The position numbers and the translations under genes were made by a program. A DNA stretch of 64,000 bases from Flavisolibacter ginsenosidimutans (GTDB lineage Bacteria; Bacteroidota; Bacteroidia; Chitinophagales; Chitinophagaceae), in contig NZ_CP042433.1 in NCBI RefSeq assembly GCF_007970805.1, forward strand, positions 1,984,001 through 2,048,000, written 5' to 3'. How positions within the stretch are numbered: the first letter of the stretch is position 1; every line of letters starts with the position of its first letter. The notes beneath the pieces are model-generated. The model was not told the origin of the DNA and did no database searches. It saw only the letters and a program-made list of their open reading frames with translations. This document shows, piece by piece, positions 8,264 to 17,218 of this stretch.

Positions 8264-8779
8264 TTAGCGATAAACATCGAGCAAACCTTCGGGCAGGTCA
8301 ACAATGATCTGCTCTTTTTTCTTGTCAATTTTTACGATGGTTTCTTCGTGCAGCGGAATATAGGCTTCCTTGCCTTCGAGATCAATGCGGCAAAGGATTT
8401 GATGCGGCTGCTCAATAACCTCAAGCACTTTTCCCAGAGCCTTGCCGTTCTCCACGATCTCGTAGCCCAGAAAACTGATGGGCGAAGACTTGGCAGAAAA
8501 TTTTTTAAAGTCGGCTTCGGGTAACCACACGGTTTTTTGCACAAGCTTTGCCGCTACTTCCCGTACTGAAACACCTTCTAACGCAACGTAAATTTCTTCT
8601 TCGTTTTTGATGCGTGTTCCTTGCACGAACCACGGAAGAAAGCTTTCTTTTTTTTCTTCAACAAAAAGGGCCTGCAAACCTTTTAACGATGTTTTCTTTC
8701 CGAGGTTGTGCTTCAGAATTAGTTCGCCCTGAAGGCCGAATGTGCTTACGAATTTGCCGACGTTGAAATATTCTGCCAT
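8264..8779 (-). CDS. rimM: Ribosome maturation factor RimM
   Basis: This 171-residue 16S rRNA processing factor works on 30S head assembly with protein S19. It has the N-terminal RimM beta barrel (GKFVSTFGLQGELILKH) and the C-terminal PRC-barrel (FLGYEIVENGKALGKV, then IPLHEETIVKID). Full length. It appears monocistronic here, without the usual rpsP-trmD neighbours. Confidence 0.92.
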   Translation of the reverse strand: MAEYFNVGKFVSTFGLQGELILKHNLGKKTSLKGLQALFVEEKKESFLPWFVQGTRIKNEEEIYVALEGVSVREVAAKLVQKTVWLPEADFKKFSAKSSPISFLGYEIVENGKALGKVLEVIEQPHQILCRIDLEGKEAYIPLHEETIVKIDKKKEQIIVDLPEGLLDVYR

Positions 8780-8805
8780 AACAATTGTGAATCAAAAATA
8801 AGCGT

Positions 8806-8903
8806 AGAGCAAACGCCTTGCTGAACAGACTTACAAGGCGTACAAGCGTGCGACGCAACGATGCTAAACAGTAGCACTGCTGCTTGGTTCATAAAAGAAA
8901 AAA
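8806..8903 (-). repeat. R1 element, single arm
   Basis: Read on the minus strand it carries TTTTATGAACCAAGC, then CGTTGCGTCGCAC, then GTAAGTCTGTTCAGC, the same order as the left half of the R1 copy at 25.0 kb. The opposite half is missing. It lies between rimM and tig and abuts the tig terminator. Confidence 0.6.
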
Positions 8904-8928
8904 CCCAATCGCATACGGGATTGGGTTT
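8891..8928 (-). terminator. Terminator of tig
   Basis: AAACCCAATC (8901-8910) pairs with GATTGGGTTT (8919-8928) and is followed on the minus strand by TTTTTTCTTTTAT. It lies 20 bases past the tig stop. Confidence 0.8.
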
Positions 8929-8947
8929 GAAAATATTTGCTGCCAAT

Positions 8948-10321
8948 TTAATGATGATGATGTTGTTGCTCCTCGTTCATCTTGATGAACTCTTCTTTCG
9001 ACACCGGCGTTTCCACGGCGTTCACCTGGCCTTCGGCCCAGTCAAACATCTTTTGCGTTTGCAGGCGGTTGTAGGCATCTTCCACGTATTTGCGATCCTT
9101 CATCATGCGGTCAATGTAGTCGCGTACCCAATCCTGTTCTTCGTCCGCGGCAGCGGCCATGCCCATGTAGCCAAAGAGTTGCTGTTTGGCAAATTGGCGC
9201 AACTCGTCCTGGCTTACTTCAACGCCGCCTTTCTTTATCAATTCGTCGGTGATCAGCGTCCACTTCAACTGGTTGATGAAGGCGGGAAACTCAGCTTCAA
9301 CTTCTTCGTCGCTTTTTACCGCACCTTCTTTGCCTTGCGTTTTCAACCACCGTTTTAAAAATTCGGCGGGAAAATCAATCCGGGTATGCTCGAGAAGAAC
9401 GTGATACAAATTGTGCTGAAGCTGGTTGCGACTTTCGGCGTCCCATTGCTTCTGCAGTTCGTCTTTTACACGTGCCTTAAAGTCTTCTCCTGTTTTAATT
9501 TCTTCGTTCGGGAAAAGTTGTTTGAAGAACTCTTCGTTCAGCTCTCTTGGCTCTACCAAACCAAGTTTGGTGATGAGGAGCTTAAAATGCTTGTCCGTTG
9601 CGCTGTCAATTCCAAGGTCTTGTAAAATCCATTGCTTCTCTTTGTCGTCAAAAGCTTCATCGAGCGAAAGCTGAATGGTGTCGTCTTTCTTTTTGCCCAA
9701 TACATTTTGCCGAAAACTTTCTTTGAAATATTTCAGCAGAACGGAATTGTCTTTACGAATGCCGCCTTCTACTTCGGCGCCTTGCGCATCGGTTTCCACG
9801 AAGGTTACGTTCAGCACCGTTTCCTCGCCTTGCACAGTTTCAGGCTCCGACATGTTGCCGTAGCGTGTACGCAAACGTTCCACTTCTTCGGCCACCATTT
9901 CATCCGTTACCGATACTTTGTAGCGCTTGACGGATTCTTTGCTTAAGTCGGGCACTTGCACTTCGGGCTTCATGCCCACTTCAAAGGTGAAGGTGTAGTT
10001 CTCGGGATTGTTTACGTCCAATTGCTGCAGGTTGAAATCCACGGGCAGCGGCTGAGCAAAAATTTCCAGCTTTTCGTCTTCAATAAACTTGAACACTTCT
10101 TTGTCAACGGTGCGCAGCACTTCGTCTGTAAAGAGCGACGGACCGTACATTTTTTTGATAAGACCAGCCGGCACCATGCCTTTGCGAAAACCGGGGATGT
10201 TGGCTTTCTTGCTGTAATCTTTTATTGATTTCTCGAATTGCGGAAGATAATCTTCTTTGTTGACGGTGATGTTGAGCTGCTTATGTAAGGGAGCCACATC
10301 TTGTTGCGTAATCGTTGCCAT
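8948..10321 (-). CDS. tig: Trigger factor chaperone
   Basis: This 457-residue ribosome-bound chaperone begins with the ribosome-binding domain and its signature (IPGFRKGMVPAGLIKKMYG, the GFRxGxxP loop). A PPIase-like middle domain (about residues 150-245) is divergent from classical FKBP, as usual in Bacteroidota, so isomerase activity is uncertain. A helical C-terminal chaperone domain follows. The tail ends EEQQHHHH, a natural oligo-His end. It is downstream of tRNA-Leu in the same direction and has its own terminator. Confidence 0.93.
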   Translation of the reverse strand: MATITQQDVAPLHKQLNITVNKEDYLPQFEKSIKDYSKKANIPGFRKGMVPAGLIKKMYGPSLFTDEVLRTVDKEVFKFIEDEKLEIFAQPLPVDFNLQQLDVNNPENYTFTFEVGMKPEVQVPDLSKESVKRYKVSVTDEMVAEEVERLRTRYGNMSEPETVQGEETVLNVTFVETDAQGAEVEGGIRKDNSVLLKYFKESFRQNVLGKKKDDTIQLSLDEAFDDKEKQWILQDLGIDSATDKHFKLLITKLGLVEPRELNEEFFKQLFPNEEIKTGEDFKARVKDELQKQWDAESRNQLQHNLYHVLLEHTRIDFPAEFLKRWLKTQGKEGAVKSDEEVEAEFPAFINQLKWTLITDELIKKGGVEVSQDELRQFAKQQLFGYMGMAAAADEEQDWVRDYIDRMMKDRKYVEDAYNRLQTQKMFDWAEGQVNAVETPVSKEEFIKMNEEQQHHHH

Positions 10322-10326
10322 GTTAT

Positions 10327-10409
10327 CGGTTGATTAGTTGATTGGTTGATTGGTTTATTAGGCTGGAGGAAAACCGGTTAACCACTCAACTAATCAACCA
10401 ATCAACTGA
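10327..10409. repeat. Word palindrome (TTGATTGGTTGATT type)
   Basis: GTTGATTAGTTGATTGG words before 10353 face ACTCAACTAATCAACC-type words at about 10384-10409, with a GC-richer loop. It lies between tig and the tRNA gene. Confidence 0.65.
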
Positions 10410-10413
10410 ACTG

Positions 10414-10495
10414 TGCGGGTGGAGGGACTCGAACCCCCAAGCCGTGAAGCACCAGATCCTAAGTCTGGCGTGTCTACCAATTTCACCACACCCGC
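10414..10495 (-). tRNA. tRNA-Leu (anticodon UAG)
   Basis: The minus strand gives a GCGGGTG/CACCCGC acceptor stem, the class II D-arm GTGAAATTGGTAGAC, the anticodon stem CCAGA/TCTGG with loop CTTAGGA (anticodon TAG), a variable arm TGCTTCACGGC and the T-loop GGTTCGAGTCC. About 82 bases; CCA is not encoded. Confidence 0.93.
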
Positions 10496-10502
10496 TTGCT
10501 TC

Positions 10503-10562
10503 AATGAGCAATTGGCAACTTCCAATCCGCAAAAAATGCTTCTTGCTTGTTGCCCGTTGCCG
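10503..10562. repeat. Degenerate word repeat (GAGCAATTGGCAAC type)
   Basis: GAGCAATTGGCAAC faces GTTGCCCGTTGCC across about 20 bases, and a further GATTGCTCATT word occurs near 10768. The same words form the stronger palindrome at 26.2 kb. The rest of 10496-10779 holds no gene I can support. Confidence 0.45.
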
Positions 10563-10779
10563 TTTAAAACAGGGCAGCAAAAGTAAAGGTTATCAGGCTC
10601 CAAAAATGGAAAAGCGGAAAAAACTTGGTGGGCTGAAAAAATTTTACAAAAACCTTGATGAGGCCGGACTGTGCGGCGCCAACCGAGAACCGGCAACAAA
10701 GCAGTTTGAAATCAAGGCCCATTAAACGCCAGGCTTCGTTTTTCGTTGCTTCCATTGCTGGTTCCCGATTGCTCATTTC

Positions 10780-11205
10780 TCAATTCATCGAAAGCTTGTT
10801 GATTTCAAAATTGCATTTGTCCACAAACATGCGGGCAATGTTTTCAAGATCACTGAAATCTATGGGTTTGGTTATAAAAGTTGCCTCCATGCGCTGCGCA
10901 AATTCCGCATCTGCCGGATTATTAGAGGTGGTGAACAAAACCACAGAAAGCCGCTGCAACTGCGGGTGGGCCCGAATGGCCTGCAAAGTTTCCCGTCCGT
11001 TCATCACCGGCATGTTGATGTCGAGAATCACCAGGCAGGGAAGAAAATTCTCACTCAGCATTTCCTCCAGCGTTCGCAAGGCTTTCCGGCCATCGGGTGC
11101 GTGCACAACCTGAATGTGATCGTGTTTTTCAAATGCCTGCTTCACCAGAAACAAATCGTCAAGATCGTCTTCGGCGTAAATGATGGTGTGCTTGTTGATC
11201 GTCAT
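10780..11205 (-). CDS. Single-domain response regulator (receiver only)
   Basis: This 141-residue CheY/Rcp1-like receiver has the acidic cluster AEDDLDD, phospho-acceptor Asp62 in VILDINMPVMNG, the switch Thr92 (FTTS) and Lys113 (TKP). There is no output domain, so it must act through protein contact, typically within a phosphorelay with a hybrid or phytochrome-type kinase elsewhere. No kinase gene adjoins it. Confidence 0.9.
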   Translation of the reverse strand: MTINKHTIIYAEDDLDDLFLVKQAFEKHDHIQVVHAPDGRKALRTLEEMLSENFLPCLVILDINMPVMNGRETLQAIRAHPQLQRLSVVLFTTSNNPADAEFAQRMEATFITKPIDFSDLENIARMFVDKCNFEINKLSMN

Positions 11206-11283
11206 GAGTGGGTTCTTTCCTTACAAAAATAATGCAGGAGGTGAAGAATTTGTAGTGGTTTTAGTGGTTCAGGTTCCACATTT

Positions 11284-12465
11284 TTATGGCTGTGCCTTGT
11301 CGCCAGCGGCTGGAAGCCGACGAGCCTTTTCCCAAACCGGCGTTTGCCTTCCGGTAACGAAACGACAAAAGCCCGCATATTGCGAAAGCACCATAAAAAC
11401 AAAATAAGCAGGCAAAAGAAGCGGCCGCGTTAACGCTTTCTTTTGCTTTGCCAGCAGCAGGCCCAAGCCAGTCAGGAAATAAAACAGGACTTGCAGCCAA
11501 AACCCAATGACATAAACAGAATTAGATGTTCGGACAAATAAAACAGCACTGCTCACCAATAACGCAGGCAAGGCAAGCGGGCAAAGAACCCAACGCAAGA
11601 CACGGTGCGAAACATACTGAAAAGCAAGCCGTCCATTTTTAAAAATATTTAGCAGTGAAGGCAGGGCAAACAAGGCCTGATAACAACCTGCGCTGATGCG
11701 CCGCTTTCGTTTGTGCTCTTCGCCAATTGTTGCCGAAGAGGCTTCTACGCCAAAGGCTGCAGGCTCGTATAAAAAACGAAAGCCTTGCAAGCACACCGTG
11801 GCGGAAAGCACAAAATCGTCGAGAATGACGCTGCTTTTTAAAGGCCGGAAAAGCTGTGTGCGAAGCGAGAATAATTCGCCCGCCGCACCAACAATAGTGT
11901 AAAAATCGCTGTTGGCTTTTTTGAGCCGTGATTCGTATTGCCAATAGAGTTTCTCCCCAAAACCTACTGCAGAATAATCATTAGCAGCTACCCGCTTTTC
12001 ACCCGATACGCCACCAATATTTTCATCGGCATAATGACGCACAAGTTTGCGAACGCTTTGCGGGTGAACCATCGTGTTGGCGTCGCTGAAAACAACGACC
12101 GATGATTTTACGTTTCGCATGGCGCGGTTAACCGCGGCCGATTTGCCTTCGCGGTTCTGCTGGTGCAAAAGGAAAATCTGCGGATAATCGCGAATGATTT
12201 CCGGCGTTTTGTCCGTTGAGCCATCGGTTACAAAAACAAATGAAATTTTTTTGGCGGGATAATCAAGTGCCAACGTGTTTTCAACCTTCTGACGAATGAT
12301 TTCTTCTTCGTTGTAAGCGGGAACCACAAAGGTTACAACGGGCAAAAGGTTCTCGTCAACGCTGCTCTTCTTTTTAAAAAAAGCGTTTACCAGAAGCAGC
12401 AAAAGCCCGTAACCAATGTAGGTGTAAAAAAGCAGAAAGGCCGATATCCAAAACAAGGCTTGCAT
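11284..12465 (-). CDS. Family 2 glycosyltransferase, membrane-bound
   Basis: This 393-residue protein has an N-terminal membrane helix (ALFWISAFLLFYTYIGYGLLL), a GT-A catalytic domain (FVVPAYNEEEIIRQKVENTL; DGSTDKTPEI; the metal-binding region FSDANTMVHP; and the acceptor-site Asp in ILDDFVLS), then three or more C-terminal helices from about residue 285. This is the topology of processive enzymes that build surface polysaccharides. The RKRRISAGCYQAL block sits where such enzymes carry an R/QxxRW motif, here altered. The substrate is unknown. It diverges from the ABC-F gene over 41 bases. Confidence 0.85.
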   Translation of the reverse strand: MQALFWISAFLLFYTYIGYGLLLLLVNAFFKKKSSVDENLLPVVTFVVPAYNEEEIIRQKVENTLALDYPAKKISFVFVTDGSTDKTPEIIRDYPQIFLLHQQNREGKSAAVNRAMRNVKSSVVVFSDANTMVHPQSVRKLVRHYADENIGGVSGEKRVAANDYSAVGFGEKLYWQYESRLKKANSDFYTIVGAAGELFSLRTQLFRPLKSSVILDDFVLSATVCLQGFRFLYEPAAFGVEASSATIGEEHKRKRRISAGCYQALFALPSLLNIFKNGRLAFQYVSHRVLRWVLCPLALPALLVSSAVLFVRTSNSVYVIGFWLQVLFYFLTGLGLLLAKQKKALTRPLLLPAYFVFMVLSQYAGFCRFVTGRQTPVWEKARRLPAAGDKAQP

Positions 12466-12478
12466 TGCGGGACGGACG

Positions 12479-12501
12479 AAGATAAGGCCGTCTTATCTTT
12501 G
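12479..12501. promoter_or_regulatory. Back-to-back -7 boxes in a divergent promoter
   Basis: AAGATAAG (12479-12486) and CTTATCTT (12492-12499) form an exact inverted repeat with a 5-base spacer. Rightward it reads TATCTTTG, a perfect TAnnTTTG box ending 5 bases before the ABC-F ATG. Leftward it reads TATCTTCG, one mismatch, 13 bases before the glycosyltransferase ATG. Transcripts would be almost leaderless. Confidence 0.5.
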
Positions 12502-12506
12502 CGCCC

Positions 12507-14405
12507 ATGCATTACGTGTCAGCCGAGAACCTGTCGAAGTCATACGGCATCAAGCCGCTTTTTCAAAATATATCCTTTCACATTTCCGAAGGCGACAAGA
12601 TTGCGCTGGTGGCCCGCAACGGCTCCGGCAAATCAACTCTGTTGAAAATCATCGCCGGTAAAGAAACAGCCGAAGAAGGCAAGGTGTGGATCAACAAAGA
12701 CGTGGATCTCGCTTTCTTTGAACAAGAGCCCCAACTGAATGAGGCCGCCACCACGATTGACAACATCTTTCACACCGCACACCCGGTTTTAGCCGCAATC
12801 AAAGCTTACGAAGAATTGCTGGACGAGCAGGCCGACACACCGGCTTATCACCAGAAGTTGAGCGATGCGATGATAAAGATGGACGACATGGGCGCCTGGG
12901 ATTTTGAAGCCAAGGTGCACCAGATATTGGACAAGTTGAAAGTGCACAACCTGCACCAAACCGTTTCAACCTTGAGCGGTGGCCAGCGCAAACGCATTGC
13001 GTTGGCGCAAACATTGATTGACATCGGCTTTGAACACAAGCACGTTTTACTCATCATGGACGAACCAACCAACCATCTTGACGTGGAGATGGTGGAATGG
13101 CTGGAGCATTACCTGAACAAAGAAAATGTGACGCTTATTCTTGTAACACACGACCGCTATTTTTTGGACAACGTGTGCAACGAGATTTGGGAGATGGATG
13201 AAAATCTTTATGTCCATCGAGGCGACTACCAAAATTTTTTAGAGAAGAAAGCAGCCCGCGAAGAAAGCGAAGCCGCCAGCATTGGAAAGGCACGCAACCA
13301 ATACCGCAAAGAGTTGGAGTGGATGCGCAAACAACCGAAAGCCCGCACCACCAAAAGCAAAAGCCGGCAGGATAATTTTTACGAGATAGAAAAGAAAGCA
13401 AAGCAACAACTGGTGGACAACCAGGTGCAATTGCAAAGCAAAATGAACCGCCTTGGCGGCAAGATTGTGGAGATGAAAAAAGTGTACAAAAGCTTTGGCG
13501 AGAAAAAAATTCTCAAGGGTTTTGATTACACGTTTAAACGCGGTGAAAGGGTTGGCGTGGTTGGCAAGAACGGCGCGGGCAAATCTACCTTCATCAATAT
13601 TGTGCAAGGCATTGAGGCAGCCGACAGCGGCAAAATAAACGTGGGTGATACAATTGTATTTGGCAATTATTCACAAGCGGGCTTGCAGGTAAAAGAAGAC
13701 ATGCGGGTGATTGAATACGTGAAAAACATTGCCGAAAATTTTCCGTTGGCAGATGGTTCTTTGATGAGTGCCGCGCAGTTTTTAGAATTGTTTCTTTTCC
13801 CACCCGAACAGCAGTACACGTACATTAGCCGGTTGAGCGGCGGTGAAAAACGGCGCCTTCATTTGCTCACGATTCTCTTCCGTAATCCGAACTTTTTAAT
13901 ACTCGACGAACCGACCAACGACCTTGACTTGCCGACGCTTTCGGTGCTCGAAAGTTTTTTGCTGGACTTTCCCGGTTGTTTGTTGATCGTTAGCCACGAC
14001 CGTTACTTTATGGATCGCCTTGTGGACCATCTTTTTGTGTTTGAAGGCGAAGGCGAGATTCGTGATTTTCCCGGCAACTATTCTCAATACCGCGAATGGC
14101 AGAAACTGCAGGACGCCTTGCCCGCAGAAAAGAAAGAACCCATTGTTGCGCAGCATCAAACAAAGCCGCAGGCAACACAAGCAGAGGCACCGAAAAAGAA
14201 ATTGAGCTTTAAGGAACAACGGGAATTTGAAACATTGGAGAAGGAAATTCAACATTTAGAGATAGAGAGAAATGAGCTGACAAATCTTCTTTCGCAACCC
14301 GATCTTCCTTTTGAACAATTGCAAAAAGCATCAGAAAGAATTACGAAGATTGGTGAGTTGATTGATGAAAAGGAAATGCGGTGGCTGGAGTTGAGCGAAG
14401 TATGA
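12507..14405 (+). CDS. ABC-F family ATPase (Uup-like)
   Basis: This 632-residue soluble protein has two ABC domains: Walker A ARNGSGKST and GKNGAGKST, signatures LSGGQRKR and LSGGEKRR, and Walker B followed by EPTNHLD and EPTNDLD. It has the ABC-F linker between the domains and a C-terminal coiled coil (from about residue 560, KKLSFKEQREFETLEKEI) as in Uup. There are no membrane helices, so it is not a transporter. ABC-F proteins act on the ribosome; Uup-type members help resolve stalled translation or affect ribosome assembly. Preceded by a near-leaderless promoter. Confidence 0.9.
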   Translation: MHYVSAENLSKSYGIKPLFQNISFHISEGDKIALVARNGSGKSTLLKIIAGKETAEEGKVWINKDVDLAFFEQEPQLNEAATTIDNIFHTAHPVLAAIKAYEELLDEQADTPAYHQKLSDAMIKMDDMGAWDFEAKVHQILDKLKVHNLHQTVSTLSGGQRKRIALAQTLIDIGFEHKHVLLIMDEPTNHLDVEMVEWLEHYLNKENVTLILVTHDRYFLDNVCNEIWEMDENLYVHRGDYQNFLEKKAAREESEAASIGKARNQYRKELEWMRKQPKARTTKSKSRQDNFYEIEKKAKQQLVDNQVQLQSKMNRLGGKIVEMKKVYKSFGEKKILKGFDYTFKRGERVGVVGKNGAGKSTFINIVQGIEAADSGKINVGDTIVFGNYSQAGLQVKEDMRVIEYVKNIAENFPLADGSLMSAAQFLELFLFPPEQQYTYISRLSGGEKRRLHLLTILFRNPNFLILDEPTNDLDLPTLSVLESFLLDFPGCLLIVSHDRYFMDRLVDHLFVFEGEGEIRDFPGNYSQYREWQKLQDALPAEKKEPIVAQHQTKPQATQAEAPKKKLSFKEQREFETLEKEIQHLEIERNELTNLLSQPDLPFEQLQKASERITKIGELIDEKEMRWLELSEV

Positions 14406-14562
14406 AACGAATTAAATACGGATTGCAAGAATTCATTTTTGGTTGCAAAGAGCTTTAAGCTATAGGCATCGTTCCGCTTTGAAAAACAACGTACAAAGCA
14501 GGAACAATTCGTGCAATTCGCTAAAAATCCGTGTACTCATTTCAGGATAAAAACCTGACAAC

Positions 14563-16125
14563 ATGCAAAAGAAACTATCCATCAAACTGCTTCCATTGGA
14601 AGCCGAAGATCCGGTAAAGCTGAAAGGGATTCTTGCGCAAGCCTGCGCCGTAAAACCATCGCAAGTCACCGGTTATACGCTTCTTAAAAAATCCATTGAT
14701 GCCCGCAGCCGCAAACAAGTTTGGGCGCAACTGACCATCAACGTTTTTATTGACGAACCCTTTCAACAAGAAGAGCCGGCGCGGCTTCAATTAAAAGACG
14801 TTCACAACGCAAACCGCCGGGTGATCGTTGTGGGTGCCGGGCCTGCGGGATTGTTTGCTGCACTTCGTTTGATTGAACTTGGCATCAAGCCAATTCTTTT
14901 GGAACGAGGCAAAGACGTTCGTGCAAGAAGACGAGACCTTGCCGCCATCAACAAAGAAGGCATCGTGAATCCCGAAAGCAATTATTGTTTTGGCGAAGGC
15001 GGTGCGGGCACCTACAGCGACGGCAAACTTTATACACGCAGCACCAAGCGCGGCGACGTGATGAAGGTGCTGAACACACTCGTTCAGTTTGGCGCGGAGG
15101 AGAAGATTTTGTACGAAGCGCATCCGCACATTGGCACCAACAAACTACCGCACATCATCACAGCCGTGCGGGAGAAAATCGTTGAATGCGGTGGCGAAGT
15201 TTTGTTCCAAAACAAAGTCACCGATTTTATTTTGAAAGACGCTGAAGCGAAAGGTGTGGTAGTGAACAAAAGCGATAAGATTTTTGGTGAAGCAATTATT
15301 CTTGCCACAGGCCATTCGGCGAGAGATATTTTTCATCTCCTTCATCAAAAGAAAATCGAGATTCACTTCAAGCCGTTTGCACTTGGCGTTCGTGTGGAGC
15401 ATCCGCAAGCCTTGATAGACGCCGCACAATATCACTGCCCAGTTCGCGACGTTCATCTTCCACCGGCTTCTTATTCGCTTGTCGAGCAAGTGAACGGCAA
15501 AGGCGTGTTTTCTTTTTGCATGTGCCCGGGCGGTATTATTGCACCAGCAGCAACAGCCGAAGGAGAAATCGTAGTAAACGGTTGGTCGCCGTCAAAGCGA
15601 AACAACCCGTATGCTAACAGCGGCATCGTGGTAAGCGTGGACGAGAAAAATATTCAAGCATTTCAAAAACAAGGCCCTTTAGCAGGATTGTATTTTCAGC
15701 AAGTCGTCGAACAAAAAGCGTTTGAAGCCGGTGGCGGAAAATTGGTAGCGCCTGCGCAGCGCATGGTTGATTTTGTCAACAACAAAGCTTCTTCTTCCCT
15801 ACCCGATTGCAGTTATTTACCGGGCATTCATTCCGCTCCGTTAAAAGAAGTGTTGCCGCCTTTTGTTCATCAGGCATTGCAGATTGCGTTTAAAGAATGG
15901 GGCAAGCGAATGCGCGGTTATTTTACCAACGATGCGGTGGTTGTTGCTACCGAATCACGCACCTCCTCTCCCGTTCGCATTCCGCGAGACGAAAGTTTGC
16001 AACATCCGCAGATAAAAAATTTATATCCCTGTGCGGAAGGCGCGGGTTATGCCGGCGGCATTGTGAGTGCGGCGATGGACGGGGAAAGAGTGGCGGATGC
16101 GGTGGCGGTAACCGTTGGCCGTTGA
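14563..16125 (+). CDS. FAD-dependent dehydrogenase, COG2509 type
   Basis: This 520-residue flavoprotein has an N-terminal extension of about 85 residues, then a dinucleotide-binding motif (RVIVVGAGPAGLFAALRLIELG). GEGGAGTYSDGKLYTR, ILATGHSARDIF and the late CAEGAGYAGGIVSAAMDG block match the uncharacterised COG2509 family. The reaction is unknown. The gene stands alone between the ABC-F gene and a convergent nuclease gene. The last codons and the stop lie inside the left arm of a word palindrome. Confidence 0.8.
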   Translation: MQKKLSIKLLPLEAEDPVKLKGILAQACAVKPSQVTGYTLLKKSIDARSRKQVWAQLTINVFIDEPFQQEEPARLQLKDVHNANRRVIVVGAGPAGLFAALRLIELGIKPILLERGKDVRARRRDLAAINKEGIVNPESNYCFGEGGAGTYSDGKLYTRSTKRGDVMKVLNTLVQFGAEEKILYEAHPHIGTNKLPHIITAVREKIVECGGEVLFQNKVTDFILKDAEAKGVVVNKSDKIFGEAIILATGHSARDIFHLLHQKKIEIHFKPFALGVRVEHPQALIDAAQYHCPVRDVHLPPASYSLVEQVNGKGVFSFCMCPGGIIAPAATAEGEIVVNGWSPSKRNNPYANSGIVVSVDEKNIQAFQKQGPLAGLYFQQVVEQKAFEAGGGKLVAPAQRMVDFVNNKASSSLPDCSYLPGIHSAPLKEVLPPFVHQALQIAFKEWGKRMRGYFTNDAVVVATESRTSSPVRIPRDESLQHPQIKNLYPCAEGAGYAGGIVSAAMDGERVADAVAVTVGR

Positions 16126-16163
16126 CCGATGTTCGTTAGCTGTCATCCCGATCAACGGCCAAC
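16114..16163. repeat. Word palindrome (GTTGGCCGTTGA type)
   Basis: GTTGGCCGTTGA at 16114-16125 pairs with TCAACGGCCAAC at 16152-16163. It sits between convergent genes and contains the stop codon of the flavoprotein gene. The same words occur between nagA and yidC. Confidence 0.7.
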
Positions 16164-16175
16164 GATCAACAATTT

Positions 16176-17189
16176 TCAATTGCTTTCGGCTTCGTTGCCT
16201 GCACTTTTCTTCGACAGCAACCAACCGCTTTTCAACAGGCCATTTTCGCGATAAGCTTTCATTTCGTTTGACAATTTCTCTGCATCGGCAGCTTCCCATT
16301 TTTTTGACATCAAGCCGCTCAAATCCGGCTTGCCGGCATCTACCCAGGCCGTGTACCAAAAATCAGCGACAAGGTTAGCAGCGTGTTTGGTTTGTTCGTT
16401 CACCGCGCCTTGAATGCGTGCGCCGTAGGCTCGTGCAAAGGCCGTTGAATACGATTTTACTTCGCGGCCGCTGCGCATTTGAATGCGGTATTTTGTTGAG
16501 TCGGCAAAGCCAAGACTTACTTCCCGTTCGATGTTGACAACATCGGAAACCAACTTTGCCGCACGGCGCACAGCCTTCCAAATTTCTTTTGCGGGATGCT
16601 TTAAATATTTTGCTTTTTTCTGTCCTTCCAAATCAAAACCCTGGATCATGAGTTCAGGCACGGTGCTTTCCCAAAGCGAATGCAAACCTTTTTGATTCGT
16701 CAGTTGTCCGTCGTAATTAACGGAAGTATGCAAGGGCACGTTGGCGTCTTCTACGTAGTGCGCAAGGTCGGTGGCGTAAAACAAAATACTGTCCCTGTCG
16801 CCTTTGCGAAAAGCGTTGGTCAAACGGTCTTTCATTGTTATCACCCAATACGGAACGTAGCCGTACTTCAACAGTGTATCCTTTGAATATTTGGCAACGG
16901 CATCATCCCAATCCATCGGCATTTTGTTCGCGGCGTTTTTGCCGTACATCTCCAAATCAATAAAGTGTTTTGAGGCTTCTGTTGGGTCGCTATTCCGCCT
17001 TTCATCGGGCCGTACCGCGTTGCGAACCACAGACGCCATGTTCTGCGCAAAGAAGGGTTGCATTTCTTTCGGCAACTGGTAAACTGAAAGCTGCGTAATG
17101 GTGCGGTGCATGAGAAAGCCCCAGCTTCCGCAAAAAATTAAAAGCGCAACGGAAAGACAGGGAACAAGTTTACGGTGGAGTGATTTCAT
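16176..17189 (-). CDS. Zinc-dependent phospholipase C / S1-P1 superfamily protein
   Basis: This 337-residue protein has a signal-like N-terminus and the superfamily pattern: a Trp-Gly next to the presumed cleavage point (SWGFLMHRTITQLSVYQLP), then LAHYVEDANVPLHTSVNYDGQ and GLHSLWESTVPE, which carry the His, Asp and Glu typical of the tri-zinc site. The choice between phospholipase and nuclease activity cannot be settled by eye. The ATG was placed at the signal sequence; the frame is open 66 codons upstream into the neighbouring gene. It follows the S1/P1 nuclease gene by 29 bases, probably co-transcribed. Confidence 0.75.
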   Translation of the reverse strand: MKSLHRKLVPCLSVALLIFCGSWGFLMHRTITQLSVYQLPKEMQPFFAQNMASVVRNAVRPDERRNSDPTEASKHFIDLEMYGKNAANKMPMDWDDAVAKYSKDTLLKYGYVPYWVITMKDRLTNAFRKGDRDSILFYATDLAHYVEDANVPLHTSVNYDGQLTNQKGLHSLWESTVPELMIQGFDLEGQKKAKYLKHPAKEIWKAVRRAAKLVSDVVNIEREVSLGFADSTKYRIQMRSGREVKSYSTAFARAYGARIQGAVNEQTKHAANLVADFWYTAWVDAGKPDLSGLMSKKWEAADAEKLSNEMKAYRENGLLKSGWLLSKKSAGNEAESN

Positions 17190-17218
17190 TGTTTCATTAT
17201 TTAGACGGCTCGTGATCC

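Noticed and set aside
8948-8980. HHHH tail of trigger factor as a cloning tag or vector trace
   Set aside because: It is encoded in a natural context after an acidic/Gln tail, followed by the gene's own terminator; His-rich tails occur naturally in chaperones.
10342-10725. 127-codon plus-strand ORF across the tRNA region
   Set aside because: It reads through the antisense of tRNA-Leu and a word repeat, and its composition is not protein-like.
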